NCBI GenBank assembly: GCA_963664605.1
Contig: OY761536.1
Coordinates: 4,092,001 to 4,156,000 of the forward strand
DNA from: JAHOYW01 sp963664605
Lineage (GTDB): Bacteria; Verrucomicrobiota; Lentisphaeria; Victivallales; Victivallaceae
Direction: 5' to 3'
Length of the DNA: 64,000 nt
Positions 54,161-62,596 of this stretch are shown piece by piece (position 1 is the stretch's first letter; each line of letters opens with the position of its first letter). A program made the position numbers and the translations under genes. Below the pieces are notes generated by a model that did no database searches, was not told where the DNA came from, and worked only from the letters and a program-made list of their open reading frames with translations.

Positions 54161-55474
54161 TTACTCCTCATATGCAATAGAATAAGTTATATTTACAGTT
54201 ATGCTAATCACCATAAAATTCCCGCTGGAACCGGAATAGTCTGTAATTTGATTCGTTGTATATGTTGCGGTAATATTTCCGATTGAAGTATAAGTAATTC
54301 CTGCATTTGAAAGTATTGTTCCTGCATTTAAACTTGTAATACTAGCGGAAACCGCAGCATTGATTTGGTCAATAGCCGCTTGCGGAAAAGGATCCACAAG
54401 GTTATTAAATATAATTCCTGGGTCGGTTTGAGTAGATGGGTTACCAGAATAAAGATTTACAGTTATTGTGTCTTGATGCCCTGTATAGTACTGTGTTTCT
54501 GTTCCCTGCCAGTCATAACACCTTGTCACCATGTTATTCACATATGCGAGGTTATTCCAGCCGTCGGGGTAGCCTAGCGGGTCTGAGCTTGTCCACTTGC
54601 TCAATTCGGGGCGGTAGTTACGGAAGAGGAATACTGATCCGAGCCCTTCGACATAGGGTTTGCCTGTAAAAAAAGCGGACTTGTCCCCGGCTCCGAAAGC
54701 GGTGGTATTGCTCGGTTGATACTTGCCGTTTTTAGAAATAGAGCCCTGAGTAGTCCCGAGCAAGTCGTTGAATAGAACGTCTTTCCCTGCCAGTACCGGG
54801 TTGCCGCCGGTAACGTAGGGTTCGTTCAGGTAATTTGTGCCGTTTCTCTCTAACAATGCCAGTCCATCCCAGCTAAACTCTTCATTTTTTCCATTTACAC
54901 TCGCATTCGCGATCTGTCCGCTTGCATAGTAATTATAAGTGTTGTTTCCCGATTTTACAACTTTATTGTTGAAATTGTAGCGGTAAAAAGTCGAACCTTC
55001 CTGAATCATACGTCCAGCGGCATCATATTCGAAGTCCGTAGTTTTTCCGTCGGTTGTAGAACTAACGAGCTGGTTTGAAGCATCGTATTTGTAGGTGGTG
55101 ACTTTGCCGTCGATGGTCTTACTTAACATATTGCCTGCCGGATCGTATTTGTACTGTTCCAGTACTTTACCTCCGGCAGCGACACTCAAAAGCTGTCCGA
55201 GCGCATCGTAAGCGTATTCCTGCTTAACGCCGTTGACTTCACGTGCAGCGATTTGATTGTTAGCTCCGTAAAAATACTCGATTTTAGAAATCGGCATTTT
55301 CACTGAACCGAGACATTTTGTTTTGAGCCTGCCGAGTTTGTCATAAGTGAAAACAATATCCACGCCGTTAGCGCGCTGTTTGATTATCCGTCCACGGGTA
55401 TTATACTCATAACTCAGTTTCTGGCTGCCGTTATCGATAGCCAAAAGCCTGCCGAATGAATCATAAGAGCGCTT
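54161..55474 (-). CDS. Promoterless Rhs core fragment with C-terminal tip (cassette 2)
   Basis: 438 codons. Homology with the cassette-4 core starts at Lys-Arg-Ser-Tyr-Asp (55474), immediately after an in-frame TAA at the junction, so this copy has no start of its own (first candidate is a TTG at 55444). YD repeats, then FLFRNYRPELSKWTSSDPLG. The tip of about 115 residues from WQGTETQYYTGHQ is Thr/Ile/Asn-rich, beta-like and closes AYEE. Long stretches are nearly identical in DNA to cassette 4, interrupted by a diverged patch (55022-55120), a mosaic pattern typical of gene conversion. Probably silent. Confidence 0.8.
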   Translation of the reverse strand, partial: KRSYDSFGRLLAIDNGSQKLSYEYNTRGRIIKQRANGVDIVFTYDKLGRLKTKCLGSVKMPISKIEYFYGANNQIAAREVNGVKQEYAYDALGQLLSVAAGGKVLEQYKYDPAGNMLSKTIDGKVTTYKYDASNQLVSSTTDGKTTDFEYDAAGRMIQEGSTFYRYNFNNKVVKSGNNTYNYYASGQIANASVNGKNEEFSWDGLALLERNGTNYLNEPYVTGGNPVLAGKDVLFNDLLGTTQGSISKNGKYQPSNTTAFGAGDKSAFFTGKPYVEGLGSVFLFRNYRPELSKWTSSDPLGYPDGWNNLAYVNNMVTRCYDWQGTETQYYTGHQDTITVNLYSGNPSTQTDPGIIFNNLVDPFPQAAIDQINAAVSASITSLNAGTILSNAGITYTSIGNITATYTTNQITDYSGSSGNFMVISITVNITYSIAYEE

Positions 55475-55531
55475 TTACAATAATATCAAACAACCTATTG
55501 CTTTAAATAAAAACAATCAAAAACACGAAAG

Positions 55532-55915
55532 CTAAGGTTTATCCATGAGCCTTGAATAAATTTTATAGTGAGTTAATGCTAATCCAACTATCAAAAATAC
55601 TATTGCTAATGGTATCACAATTGGACGATGATGACTTCTGTATGTCGTTACGGTGAAGATAGTTATCCAATTAAAACCCAATACCAAAAAAGGAGTTGCA
55701 AATATTCTTCTCAAAAGTATTATAATTTTTGATTCAAATTGAATTTTTGCAAAATACTCAATAATGGAGACTAATATCAATCCAATTATTGGAATCAATA
55801 TTCGAATTGAATTTTCAAAGGATTTAGCAGAAAGAAAACCGCTTATAATTAACACTAAAATCCAAACTATAAGTATTAATATGCCTATTTTTTTATTAAT
55901 CTTATTAAAACACAT
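55532..55915 (-). CDS. Multi-pass membrane protein, partner of the full-length Rhs gene
   Basis: 127 residues with about four hydrophobic segments: ILILIVWILVLIISGFL, IRILIPIIGLILVSIIEYF, ATPFLVLGFNWITIFTV and IVIPLAIVFLIVGLALTHY. No family recognised. It starts 67 bases after the Rhs stop, with AAGGAA as ribosome site. By position it should be the immunity protein of the Rhs tip, and an inner-membrane protein would fit protection against a membrane-active or periplasmic effector (inference). No cassette-end repeat follows it. Confidence 0.78.
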   Translation of the reverse strand: MCFNKINKKIGILILIVWILVLIISGFLSAKSFENSIRILIPIIGLILVSIIEYFAKIQFESKIIILLRRIFATPFLVLGFNWITIFTVTTYRSHHRPIVIPLAIVFLIVGLALTHYKIYSRLMDKP

Positions 55916-55982
55916 GTTTTATTATTCCTTGAATTATTTGCCTTCCTAAAAACACATATAACCCTGCGTTTCCCTAGTACTT

Positions 55983-58900
55983 CTACTCTGCAACAAATCC
56001 ACTATCACTTAAAACTAGAGACCAGACGTGTCCAAATCCATATGGATTTCCAAACTCCAAACCGACATCAAGAGGGTCTTGATAGGAATCTTGATATGAA
56101 ACGGTTGTTGATGAAGCCCATACAAAATATCTGCCAGTATTATCTGCATTTGGCAACCAACTAAATTCTATCGAGCTTGTAGTAAAAACTGCCCCCATTC
56201 CAAACGCATAACAGACACTATAAAAATTATAAACACCTGATGTGCTATATGATGTGGATCCTGTATTTGAGCTTGCAGTTTTAACTATTCCTGCAACTTT
56301 AGCCGTTATTTGAGTCTTCACCTTGTTGATGACATCATTGAGTGAATTGTTTATAGCAGACCATGTTGCACCTGTAAGTCCCATAACATCCGTATCCAAA
56401 TAGTCAGGTCCAGACGTTCTGTAATAATACTCTGTCATTTCGAGTGTTCCCCATGCTCCACCTAATGAATCAAATCCGCTGGTTACTGCATTGTTACCGT
56501 AAGCAAAATTATTCCAGCCATCCGGATAACCTAGCGGGTCGCTTGTCTGCCATTTACCTAAGTTGGGTCGGTAGTTTCTGAATAAGAACGCATATCCTAA
56601 TCCTCCAATTCGGGGTTTACCTGTAAATAGATTATAATCGTTCCCGGCAGGATTTTCAAGCGTTTTCCCGAAAGCATCGCGTTTGATAGCGGTGAATTTG
56701 TCCTTTTCCGCCACGCCGAGGCTGTTTCCAAGCATGTCGTTGAATAAGCCTTTACCGTTGGCAAGTATCGGATTTCCACCGGTAACGGCTGGCTCGTAGA
56801 CGTATTCGGTAGTACCGCGCTTGATTAGCGCCAAACCGTCCCAAATGAAGTTTTCCTGTTTGCCTTGTTCATTTGCGGAGGCTAGCTGTCCGTCCACTGA
56901 ATAACTGTATGAATTAGTTACTTTGCCGTTTTCGGTAATATTCATTACTTTGTTCAGCCAGTTGTAGGCATAGGTCTTAGCGCCTTCCCTGACCATGCGT
57001 CCTGCCGCATCATACTCGTAATTGGTTACCTTGCCGTCGCAAGTAGAGCTTACCAACTGGTTGCTTTCGTCATAAGTATAAGTTGTAACCTTGCCGTCAA
57101 CATCTTTTTTCAGGATATTCCCGACCGGGTCGTAGGTGTATTGTTCAACAGGCTTGCCGGAAGCGTCCAAGACGGCAGTCAACTGCCCGAGTTGGTCGTA
57201 CTGGTAAGACTGTTTGACGCCGTTTACTTCACGTGCTGTAATACTGCCGTCATTAGCATATAAGTATTTCAGGCTCGCGATGGGTGAATTGCCATATGCA
57301 GCGCCCAAAGACTTGGTTTCAAGTTGACCGATAACTGTGTAAGTATAATAGGTTTCCATGTGGTTGGCAATACGTTTGCTTACCCGCCCTCTATCGTTGT
57401 ACGAATACTCGACTACATCATTACCTTTGGTAATTTTCGCCAACCGTCCGAACTGGTCATAGTTCCAAGTGTTCTTGATAAGGTCCTGTCCGGTTTTAAC
57501 CACCATAGCAATACGCTGGTCGGCCTTGTCGTAGGAGTAAGAGTATTCGGTTTTGCGATCGCCGACAGTTTCGGTCTTGGCGGTTACCCGGCCGAAAAAG
57601 TCATACTTGAGAATGGTTTCACTTTTGTTTCCCTCGGAATCGAAAGCGGTAACGCTTGCGGTTTTGCCAAGGTCATTATAGGTGAATCTTTTGCGCGAAC
57701 GGTCGGCATAGACCACTTTAAGGAGCTGTCCGATTTTATTGTATGTGTATTCGGCCTTGCGCCCGACAATTTCGCTTTTGCTGTCGGTCAGGGAAGCGAT
57801 CTGTCCGAATTTATCGTATTTCCAGTTGCTGACCTGTCCGCTCGGGGTTATGCGCCTGGCGAGCTTGTTGAACTCATTGAACACAAAATTGATTTTATGT
57901 TTGTTCTGGTCCTCGACGAAGCTCAAACGTCCAAGTTCATCATAACCGTACTTGATGCTGGTTCCGTTCGGGAGCTTCTTTTCGACGATACGGTTTTCAT
58001 TGTCGCGCTTAACGCTGACCATGCGCCCCTGCGCGTCCTTGACGCTCCTGAGCTGTCCGTCCCGGTCGTACCTGAATATCTGTTTGCTGAGCTCTTTGCC
58101 TTCATGTGAAACAATGACCCGGCTGAGCGCGCCTGAATATTTGTATTTATACGCGGTTTTAACGCCGTCGGCGTTGACAACTTCAACCAGGCGGTTGTAT
58201 TTATCATAATCGTAATTATAGATATTGAAACCGTCCTGAACTTTAGTGAGATAGCCGAACTTATTGTAGCTGAAACTTGAATTCATTTCATTGTAGTTCG
58301 TACCGATATTCGAGGGCTGGTTGAATTTATCGTATTCCAGCTTGATAGCGGAATAAACCGCGCCTTTTTCATTGAGGCGGTTTGCCGCCGTGCGGTTGCC
58401 GTTTTTATCGTAGAGGCTTGAGGCGACAGGTTGCGCTTTCGCGCCTTTGACCGAACGCAAGACTTTAGTCATATTTCCCTGTTCGTCGTACTCATAAGAC
58501 ATGGTTATGCCGTTAAAATGCTTCGCCGATTTCACAAGTCCGCTTTTCGGGAAGTATTCGTACAGGACGATGTCAAGTTTTTTGTCGTCGTCAGCAATCT
58601 TGCGCAGTTTGCCGTTGTATGCCACGTCGTAACGCCGGAAATAATAGTAACTGCGGGTTTGCCCGGCAAAGTTTTTGACCTGCAGGATGCCGAGTTTGCG
58701 GTCGAAACGGTATTCCGCGTGCTGTTTTGCCTTGTTGGTAAGGCGGATAACGCCCGGTTCCGGGTATGAATAGGTGAAATTTTCGTCTTTAAGCAGTCGC
58801 CCGGCGATATGTTCGCGCTTGACGGCGGAGATTGCCATTTTGCCTTTTTTCATCTGGTCGATCTTGCCGAGATAGGCGCGGCGTTCGCCGACGCTTTCGT

Positions 58901-59747
58901 GGTCAACGGTAAATTTCCTGACATTGTTTCCTGCCGTAACGCTGTTCAGGCAGCCATCGCTGTTATAGGTATATTTAGCCGGAGTGAGATTAGCTTTCTG
59001 TACGCTCGCGAGCATTGTATCCCTGCCGATCCGGGCATTGCCGAAAGTGGTTTCCATCAGGGTCTGGGTTTTAACTACCGAATACCCCAGTTTGCTGTTG
59101 ATGCCGTTAATGCTGATGCCGACGGCAATAGGGCGAGCCGAATCATAGGCAAGGTGGATAAAAGCCCGTTTGTCCTGCTTGACGCTCACGAGGCGTTTCC
59201 GGCTGTCGTATTTATATTCCAGTTCCCGCCCGTTCGGAGCGGTGATCTTTGTAAGTTTGCCGAGTTTGTATTCAAAGCTCCAGCCGGTATTCCGCTTGGT
59301 GCCTTTGATTATCCATGTACCCGCCCCGGTATCGGCGGCGGAATAATCAGCTTCGATGCAATAGCAGTCGAGCAGGTTGTCTTTCCCTTTGTCTTTCGGG
59401 GCTACAGGCTTGGCGTGAAAAGCTATTTTCTGTCCCCACGGGGAAATCCAGTTCGCGCCGTTGACTTTCGGGATGAACTTAGATTCGAGCTGCGGAATGT
59501 TCCAGGAACGCCCGGCAACGCCGTATTTATGGCTGCCGGAATTGTATATCAATTCAATCGGCATCCTGAACTCAGGCGAAAAGTTAGCGGTTCCGAGGAT
59601 TTGTTTATAATCGAAGATACCTTCTTCAATCGAAACTCTACCCGCGTTGAATTCCTTCGTCTTCCAGTTAATCTTTTCGCTTGCAAGTGCGCTTAACACG
59701 CTAACTACTGACAAAGCAAAGATTAACAACCTTTTACTCTTACTCAT
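55983..59747 (-). CDS. Full-length exported Rhs/YD-repeat protein with variable C-terminal tip
   Basis: 1,254 residues; AGGAG seven bases before the ATG. Signal peptide about 1-22 (LLIFALSVVSVLSALAS). Residues about 30-170 are an N-terminal beta region (FSPEFRMPIELIYNSGSHKYGVAGRSWNIP, part). YD repeats (Y-x-Y-D...G-x-(L/I/V)) fill about 170-1030, forming the hollow Rhs shell. The core end FLFRNYRPNLGKWQTSDPLGYPDGWNN (part) is near residue 1060-1080. The tip of about 155 residues from LGGAWGTLEMTEYY ends SGFVAE and has no motif I know. Its core is clearly diverged from the three downstream cassette cores, which resemble one another. Secreted through Sec, it would carry the tip outside the cytoplasm. 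Confidence 0.9.
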   Translation of the reverse strand: MSKSKRLLIFALSVVSVLSALASEKINWKTKEFNAGRVSIEEGIFDYKQILGTANFSPEFRMPIELIYNSGSHKYGVAGRSWNIPQLESKFIPKVNGANWISPWGQKIAFHAKPVAPKDKGKDNLLDCYCIEADYSAADTGAGTWIIKGTKRNTGWSFEYKLGKLTKITAPNGRELEYKYDSRKRLVSVKQDKRAFIHLAYDSARPIAVGISINGINSKLGYSVVKTQTLMETTFGNARIGRDTMLASVQKANLTPAKYTYNSDGCLNSVTAGNNVRKFTVDHESVGERRAYLGKIDQMKKGKMAISAVKREHIAGRLLKDENFTYSYPEPGVIRLTNKAKQHAEYRFDRKLGILQVKNFAGQTRSYYYFRRYDVAYNGKLRKIADDDKKLDIVLYEYFPKSGLVKSAKHFNGITMSYEYDEQGNMTKVLRSVKGAKAQPVASSLYDKNGNRTAANRLNEKGAVYSAIKLEYDKFNQPSNIGTNYNEMNSSFSYNKFGYLTKVQDGFNIYNYDYDKYNRLVEVVNADGVKTAYKYKYSGALSRVIVSHEGKELSKQIFRYDRDGQLRSVKDAQGRMVSVKRDNENRIVEKKLPNGTSIKYGYDELGRLSFVEDQNKHKINFVFNEFNKLARRITPSGQVSNWKYDKFGQIASLTDSKSEIVGRKAEYTYNKIGQLLKVVYADRSRKRFTYNDLGKTASVTAFDSEGNKSETILKYDFFGRVTAKTETVGDRKTEYSYSYDKADQRIAMVVKTGQDLIKNTWNYDQFGRLAKITKGNDVVEYSYNDRGRVSKRIANHMETYYTYTVIGQLETKSLGAAYGNSPIASLKYLYANDGSITAREVNGVKQSYQYDQLGQLTAVLDASGKPVEQYTYDPVGNILKKDVDGKVTTYTYDESNQLVSSTCDGKVTNYEYDAAGRMVREGAKTYAYNWLNKVMNITENGKVTNSYSYSVDGQLASANEQGKQENFIWDGLALIKRGTTEYVYEPAVTGGNPILANGKGLFNDMLGNSLGVAEKDKFTAIKRDAFGKTLENPAGNDYNLFTGKPRIGGLGYAFLFRNYRPNLGKWQTSDPLGYPDGWNNFAYGNNAVTSGFDSLGGAWGTLEMTEYYYRTSGPDYLDTDVMGLTGATWSAINNSLNDVINKVKTQITAKVAGIVKTASSNTGSTSYSTSGVYNFYSVCYAFGMGAVFTTSSIEFSWLPNADNTGRYFVWASSTTVSYQDSYQDPLDVGLEFGNPYGFGHVWSLVLSDSGFVAE

Positions 59748-60067
59748 GAACTACTCCTGCGTTTGTTTGTTGTATATTGCTATATTTAGATAAAATATAT
59801 TCTGTTATTTGCAGTGATAAAGAAATAAATGAATAAATTCATGTTTAACTAATATAAACAAGAATAAATACCCCCTCTCTACAAAAAACGAGCTTAATAT
59901 AAGCTGCGGAAAACAAAAGTCAAATCACTTTTTATTTATTTTTCTTATTTTTTTATTTGACATTATGTAATATTGTCTTAACTTAGTGAAGAGAGGAAAG
60001 CAATCAGAAAATTATTGTTTACTTTATTTTAAACATATTTTTAATATAAATATATATAAACAGGAAA
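59748..60067. other. Divergent intergenic region between the Rhs gene and the TPR gene
   Basis: 320 A/T-rich bases. A TTGACA at 59957-59962 on the plus strand is a possible -35 element for the TPR gene, but the hexamer 16 bases later (TAACTT) is a poor -10. For the Rhs gene no clear promoter was found. No RNA gene, terminator or repeat was seen. Confidence 0.5.
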
Positions 60068-62596
60068 ATGAAGAGTATCAACAGAGTTTTATTATGCGCG
60101 GCGGTTTTGTTTTTCAGCTTGTCTGTGTACGGGAAAAAGCTGAGAAGATCAGCAAGGCTGGACAAATGTGAACTGTATTACAATCGTGCCATGCGAACAA
60201 CGAACCTGCATACCAGGATGCGCTATCTCCAGGACGCGATGTCACATGCCAGAAGCAAGGAGCAGAAAGTAAGGATTTTTGTTCGTGAAGCATATACGCA
60301 TCATGGCTTAAAGAACAAAGAACTGGCATTGATGACAGTAGAGAAGGGATTAAAGCTGAGTTTGAGTTCAAGTCTTGAAGATAAGCTGATGGCTGTTAAA
60401 ATCACCTTAAACCTCTGGTATGGAATAAAAGATGAAAAACTGGTTTCAACAGCCCAGAAACTTATTTATGACAGAGATTACAGGAGTAATTACAATTTAT
60501 ATCGCTATATTGCCAGTTATTATTTGGGTAAAAAACAATACCAGAAAGCCTTTGACCTATACAGGACATTGGAGCGGCGGGCAGAAAAAGATTCCAGGAC
60601 TTATCATATAGCATTGATAAACCAGGTCAGTATAGCAGGGAGCTATTTAAAAAAGACTTATGATGTGAAAACAGCTATCCAAAAAATGGAAAGGTCGGAT
60701 GTCCCCAGTGACCTGCTGTCGCAGTTTTATTATCATGCTGGCAACGCTTACAAAAACATTAATGATAATACTCAGGCTATAAAGTATTTTGATAAATCAA
60801 TAGATAAACACACTCAGCATTACACATATTTGTCCCTTATGGAAAAAGGAAAACTGCAGAAAAAAATGGAAAAGACTGATGAAGCTCTTAAATGCTTTAT
60901 GCAGGCACAGGCTATGACGAAATATTCGCACCACCAATATTCAGCTGCAGTAAATATCGCGGATATTCACCGGGAAAAGAAAAATTATGATGAAGCTATA
61001 AGCGTTATGGAAAAAGCAATAAAAAATATAGACAATAAGCATCAGGACTATAAAGGCAGGCTGTTATTGAAAATGGCAGGCATAAACGCTGAATGCAAAA
61101 GAAATAAATTAGCGGCAAAACAATACAAGAGCGTTTCAGAAAATTTCAGTTTTTCAAAAGGCATCAGGGATTTAGCCTTAAAACAATTTGACCAGCAAAG
61201 CAACAGCGAAGCCGTGGCAATGCTGGAAAAAGCCAATGAATTGTTGAAGCTGCGAAAATATGATCTAGCATTAAGCGAAGCCCAAAAAGCCACCGCCAAT
61301 TCAACGCCTAAAAGTAACTTTTATTATTTATCGGTTTTCAAGCAAATTTATATACTGCTGCGAATAAAGAAGACTTCCGAAGCATTAGATTTACTTAACT
61401 CTGTCAAAACTACAGATATGCCGGAAAGCTCCAAAGGAAATTATTATTCACACAAGATAATGGTCTATACCGCTCTGGAAAAACCGGAAAAAGTTATCAG
61501 CGCCTATAAAGATTACGCAAAGTATAGCAAAGGGGCTGATTTTTCTCTAGCAAGCTACTTACAGAAAATAAAACGTCCCAAGGAAGCATTGAAAATCTAT
61601 AACAGTATTATTAAAAACCCGAAAGCCCATAGATATTACAGGATAAAAGCGGCAATGGCTGTAAGCAATATTCTGCTTGCTCAAGGTGAAGATAAAAAGG
61701 CGATAAAGGTTCTTGCGAAGGCGTTTAAATTTAAGGGAATAAGCACTAATGAAAAAGCCAAAATAACTCTTCTGGCAGCGGAGATATATATAAAATACGG
61801 ATATAAAGATAAAGCGATCAGATTAGCTCGAAGTGTTAAACGCAACCGGAAGGCAAGTAAATCCATCAGGAAACAATGTATCACTTTTATATGGGAGGCA
61901 AGAAATCAGGAAAGTGTTGTCCTGATGAAAAAAGCGAATTCTCAAATATCTCAAGGTAACCTCGGGGAATCTCTGCTGATAATAGACAATGTACTGAAAT
62001 CTTGTTCGTCAAAAGGAGAATGGTATCAAAAGGCGCTGCTGAAGAAAATGGATATTCTGTTGCGTTTAAAAAGTTATGATAAAATCACGGATGTCGTCGA
62101 TCAAAATACTTATAAAAAGATGAGCCCTGCTTTGAAAAAGTCATATCATACGAAAATGGCATCAATGCATCATGGCATGAAAAATTATGATATGGCCGCA
62201 AAAGAATATCAGAAGTTGATAAAGTTGGGAAATGAAAATTTCATATATCAGCAAGCGAATATGCTGCAGGCGGCAAAACACCTTGACGACGCGCTGAAGC
62301 TCTATGAACAGTGCTTCAAGCAAAAATCCAATATATACAACGTGGCTTTAAAGATGGCGGAAATATATGTTACCCAAAAGGACAATCAGAAAGCGCTGGA
62401 TATTTTGAAGGAAGCGTATAACAACTCCACAACGCACAGCTCGATCAAGTTTTTAATCCTGTATCAAATCGCTGTGCTATATAACAAACAGGGCAAAAAA
62501 GATGAGGCAAAAGCAAACCTGCAGGCAATCATTAAGAATGATTTAGCTCCGGAAAATTATAAAACAATGGCTCAAGAAAAATTGAAGGAAATATGA
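60068..62596 (+). CDS. Exported TPR-repeat protein
   Basis: 842 residues. Signal peptide about 1-22 (VLLCAAVLFFSLSVYGK). The rest is helix pairs of TPR type: AGNAYKNINDNTQAIKYFDKSIDK near residue 225 (part), YDEAISVMEKAIKNI, KKAIKVLAKAF and VALKMAEIYVTQKDNQKALDIL near the end. Twenty or more repeats are likely. A periplasmic protein-interaction scaffold, tightly coupled (ATGA) to the secreted hydrolase downstream. No relation to Rhs can be shown beyond divergent adjacency. Confidence 0.87.
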   Translation: MKSINRVLLCAAVLFFSLSVYGKKLRRSARLDKCELYYNRAMRTTNLHTRMRYLQDAMSHARSKEQKVRIFVREAYTHHGLKNKELALMTVEKGLKLSLSSSLEDKLMAVKITLNLWYGIKDEKLVSTAQKLIYDRDYRSNYNLYRYIASYYLGKKQYQKAFDLYRTLERRAEKDSRTYHIALINQVSIAGSYLKKTYDVKTAIQKMERSDVPSDLLSQFYYHAGNAYKNINDNTQAIKYFDKSIDKHTQHYTYLSLMEKGKLQKKMEKTDEALKCFMQAQAMTKYSHHQYSAAVNIADIHREKKNYDEAISVMEKAIKNIDNKHQDYKGRLLLKMAGINAECKRNKLAAKQYKSVSENFSFSKGIRDLALKQFDQQSNSEAVAMLEKANELLKLRKYDLALSEAQKATANSTPKSNFYYLSVFKQIYILLRIKKTSEALDLLNSVKTTDMPESSKGNYYSHKIMVYTALEKPEKVISAYKDYAKYSKGADFSLASYLQKIKRPKEALKIYNSIIKNPKAHRYYRIKAAMAVSNILLAQGEDKKAIKVLAKAFKFKGISTNEKAKITLLAAEIYIKYGYKDKAIRLARSVKRNRKASKSIRKQCITFIWEARNQESVVLMKKANSQISQGNLGESLLIIDNVLKSCSSKGEWYQKALLKKMDILLRLKSYDKITDVVDQNTYKKMSPALKKSYHTKMASMHHGMKNYDMAAKEYQKLIKLGNENFIYQQANMLQAAKHLDDALKLYEQCFKQKSNIYNVALKMAEIYVTQKDNQKALDILKEAYNNSTTHSSIKFLILYQIAVLYNKQGKKDEAKANLQAIIKNDLAPENYKTMAQEKLKEI

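Noticed and set aside
49545..55474. Assembly collapse or duplication artefact as the explanation of repeated Rhs cores
   Set aside because: The copies differ in length, break points, tips and internal patches, and each is followed by a different gene, so they are real separate cassettes.
57324..59696. Two long plus-strand open frames (57324-58109 and 58809-59696) opposite the Rhs gene
   Set aside because: They mirror the codon pattern of the G/C-rich YD-repeat core on the minus strand, have no ribosome sites and no family features; shadows of the Rhs gene.
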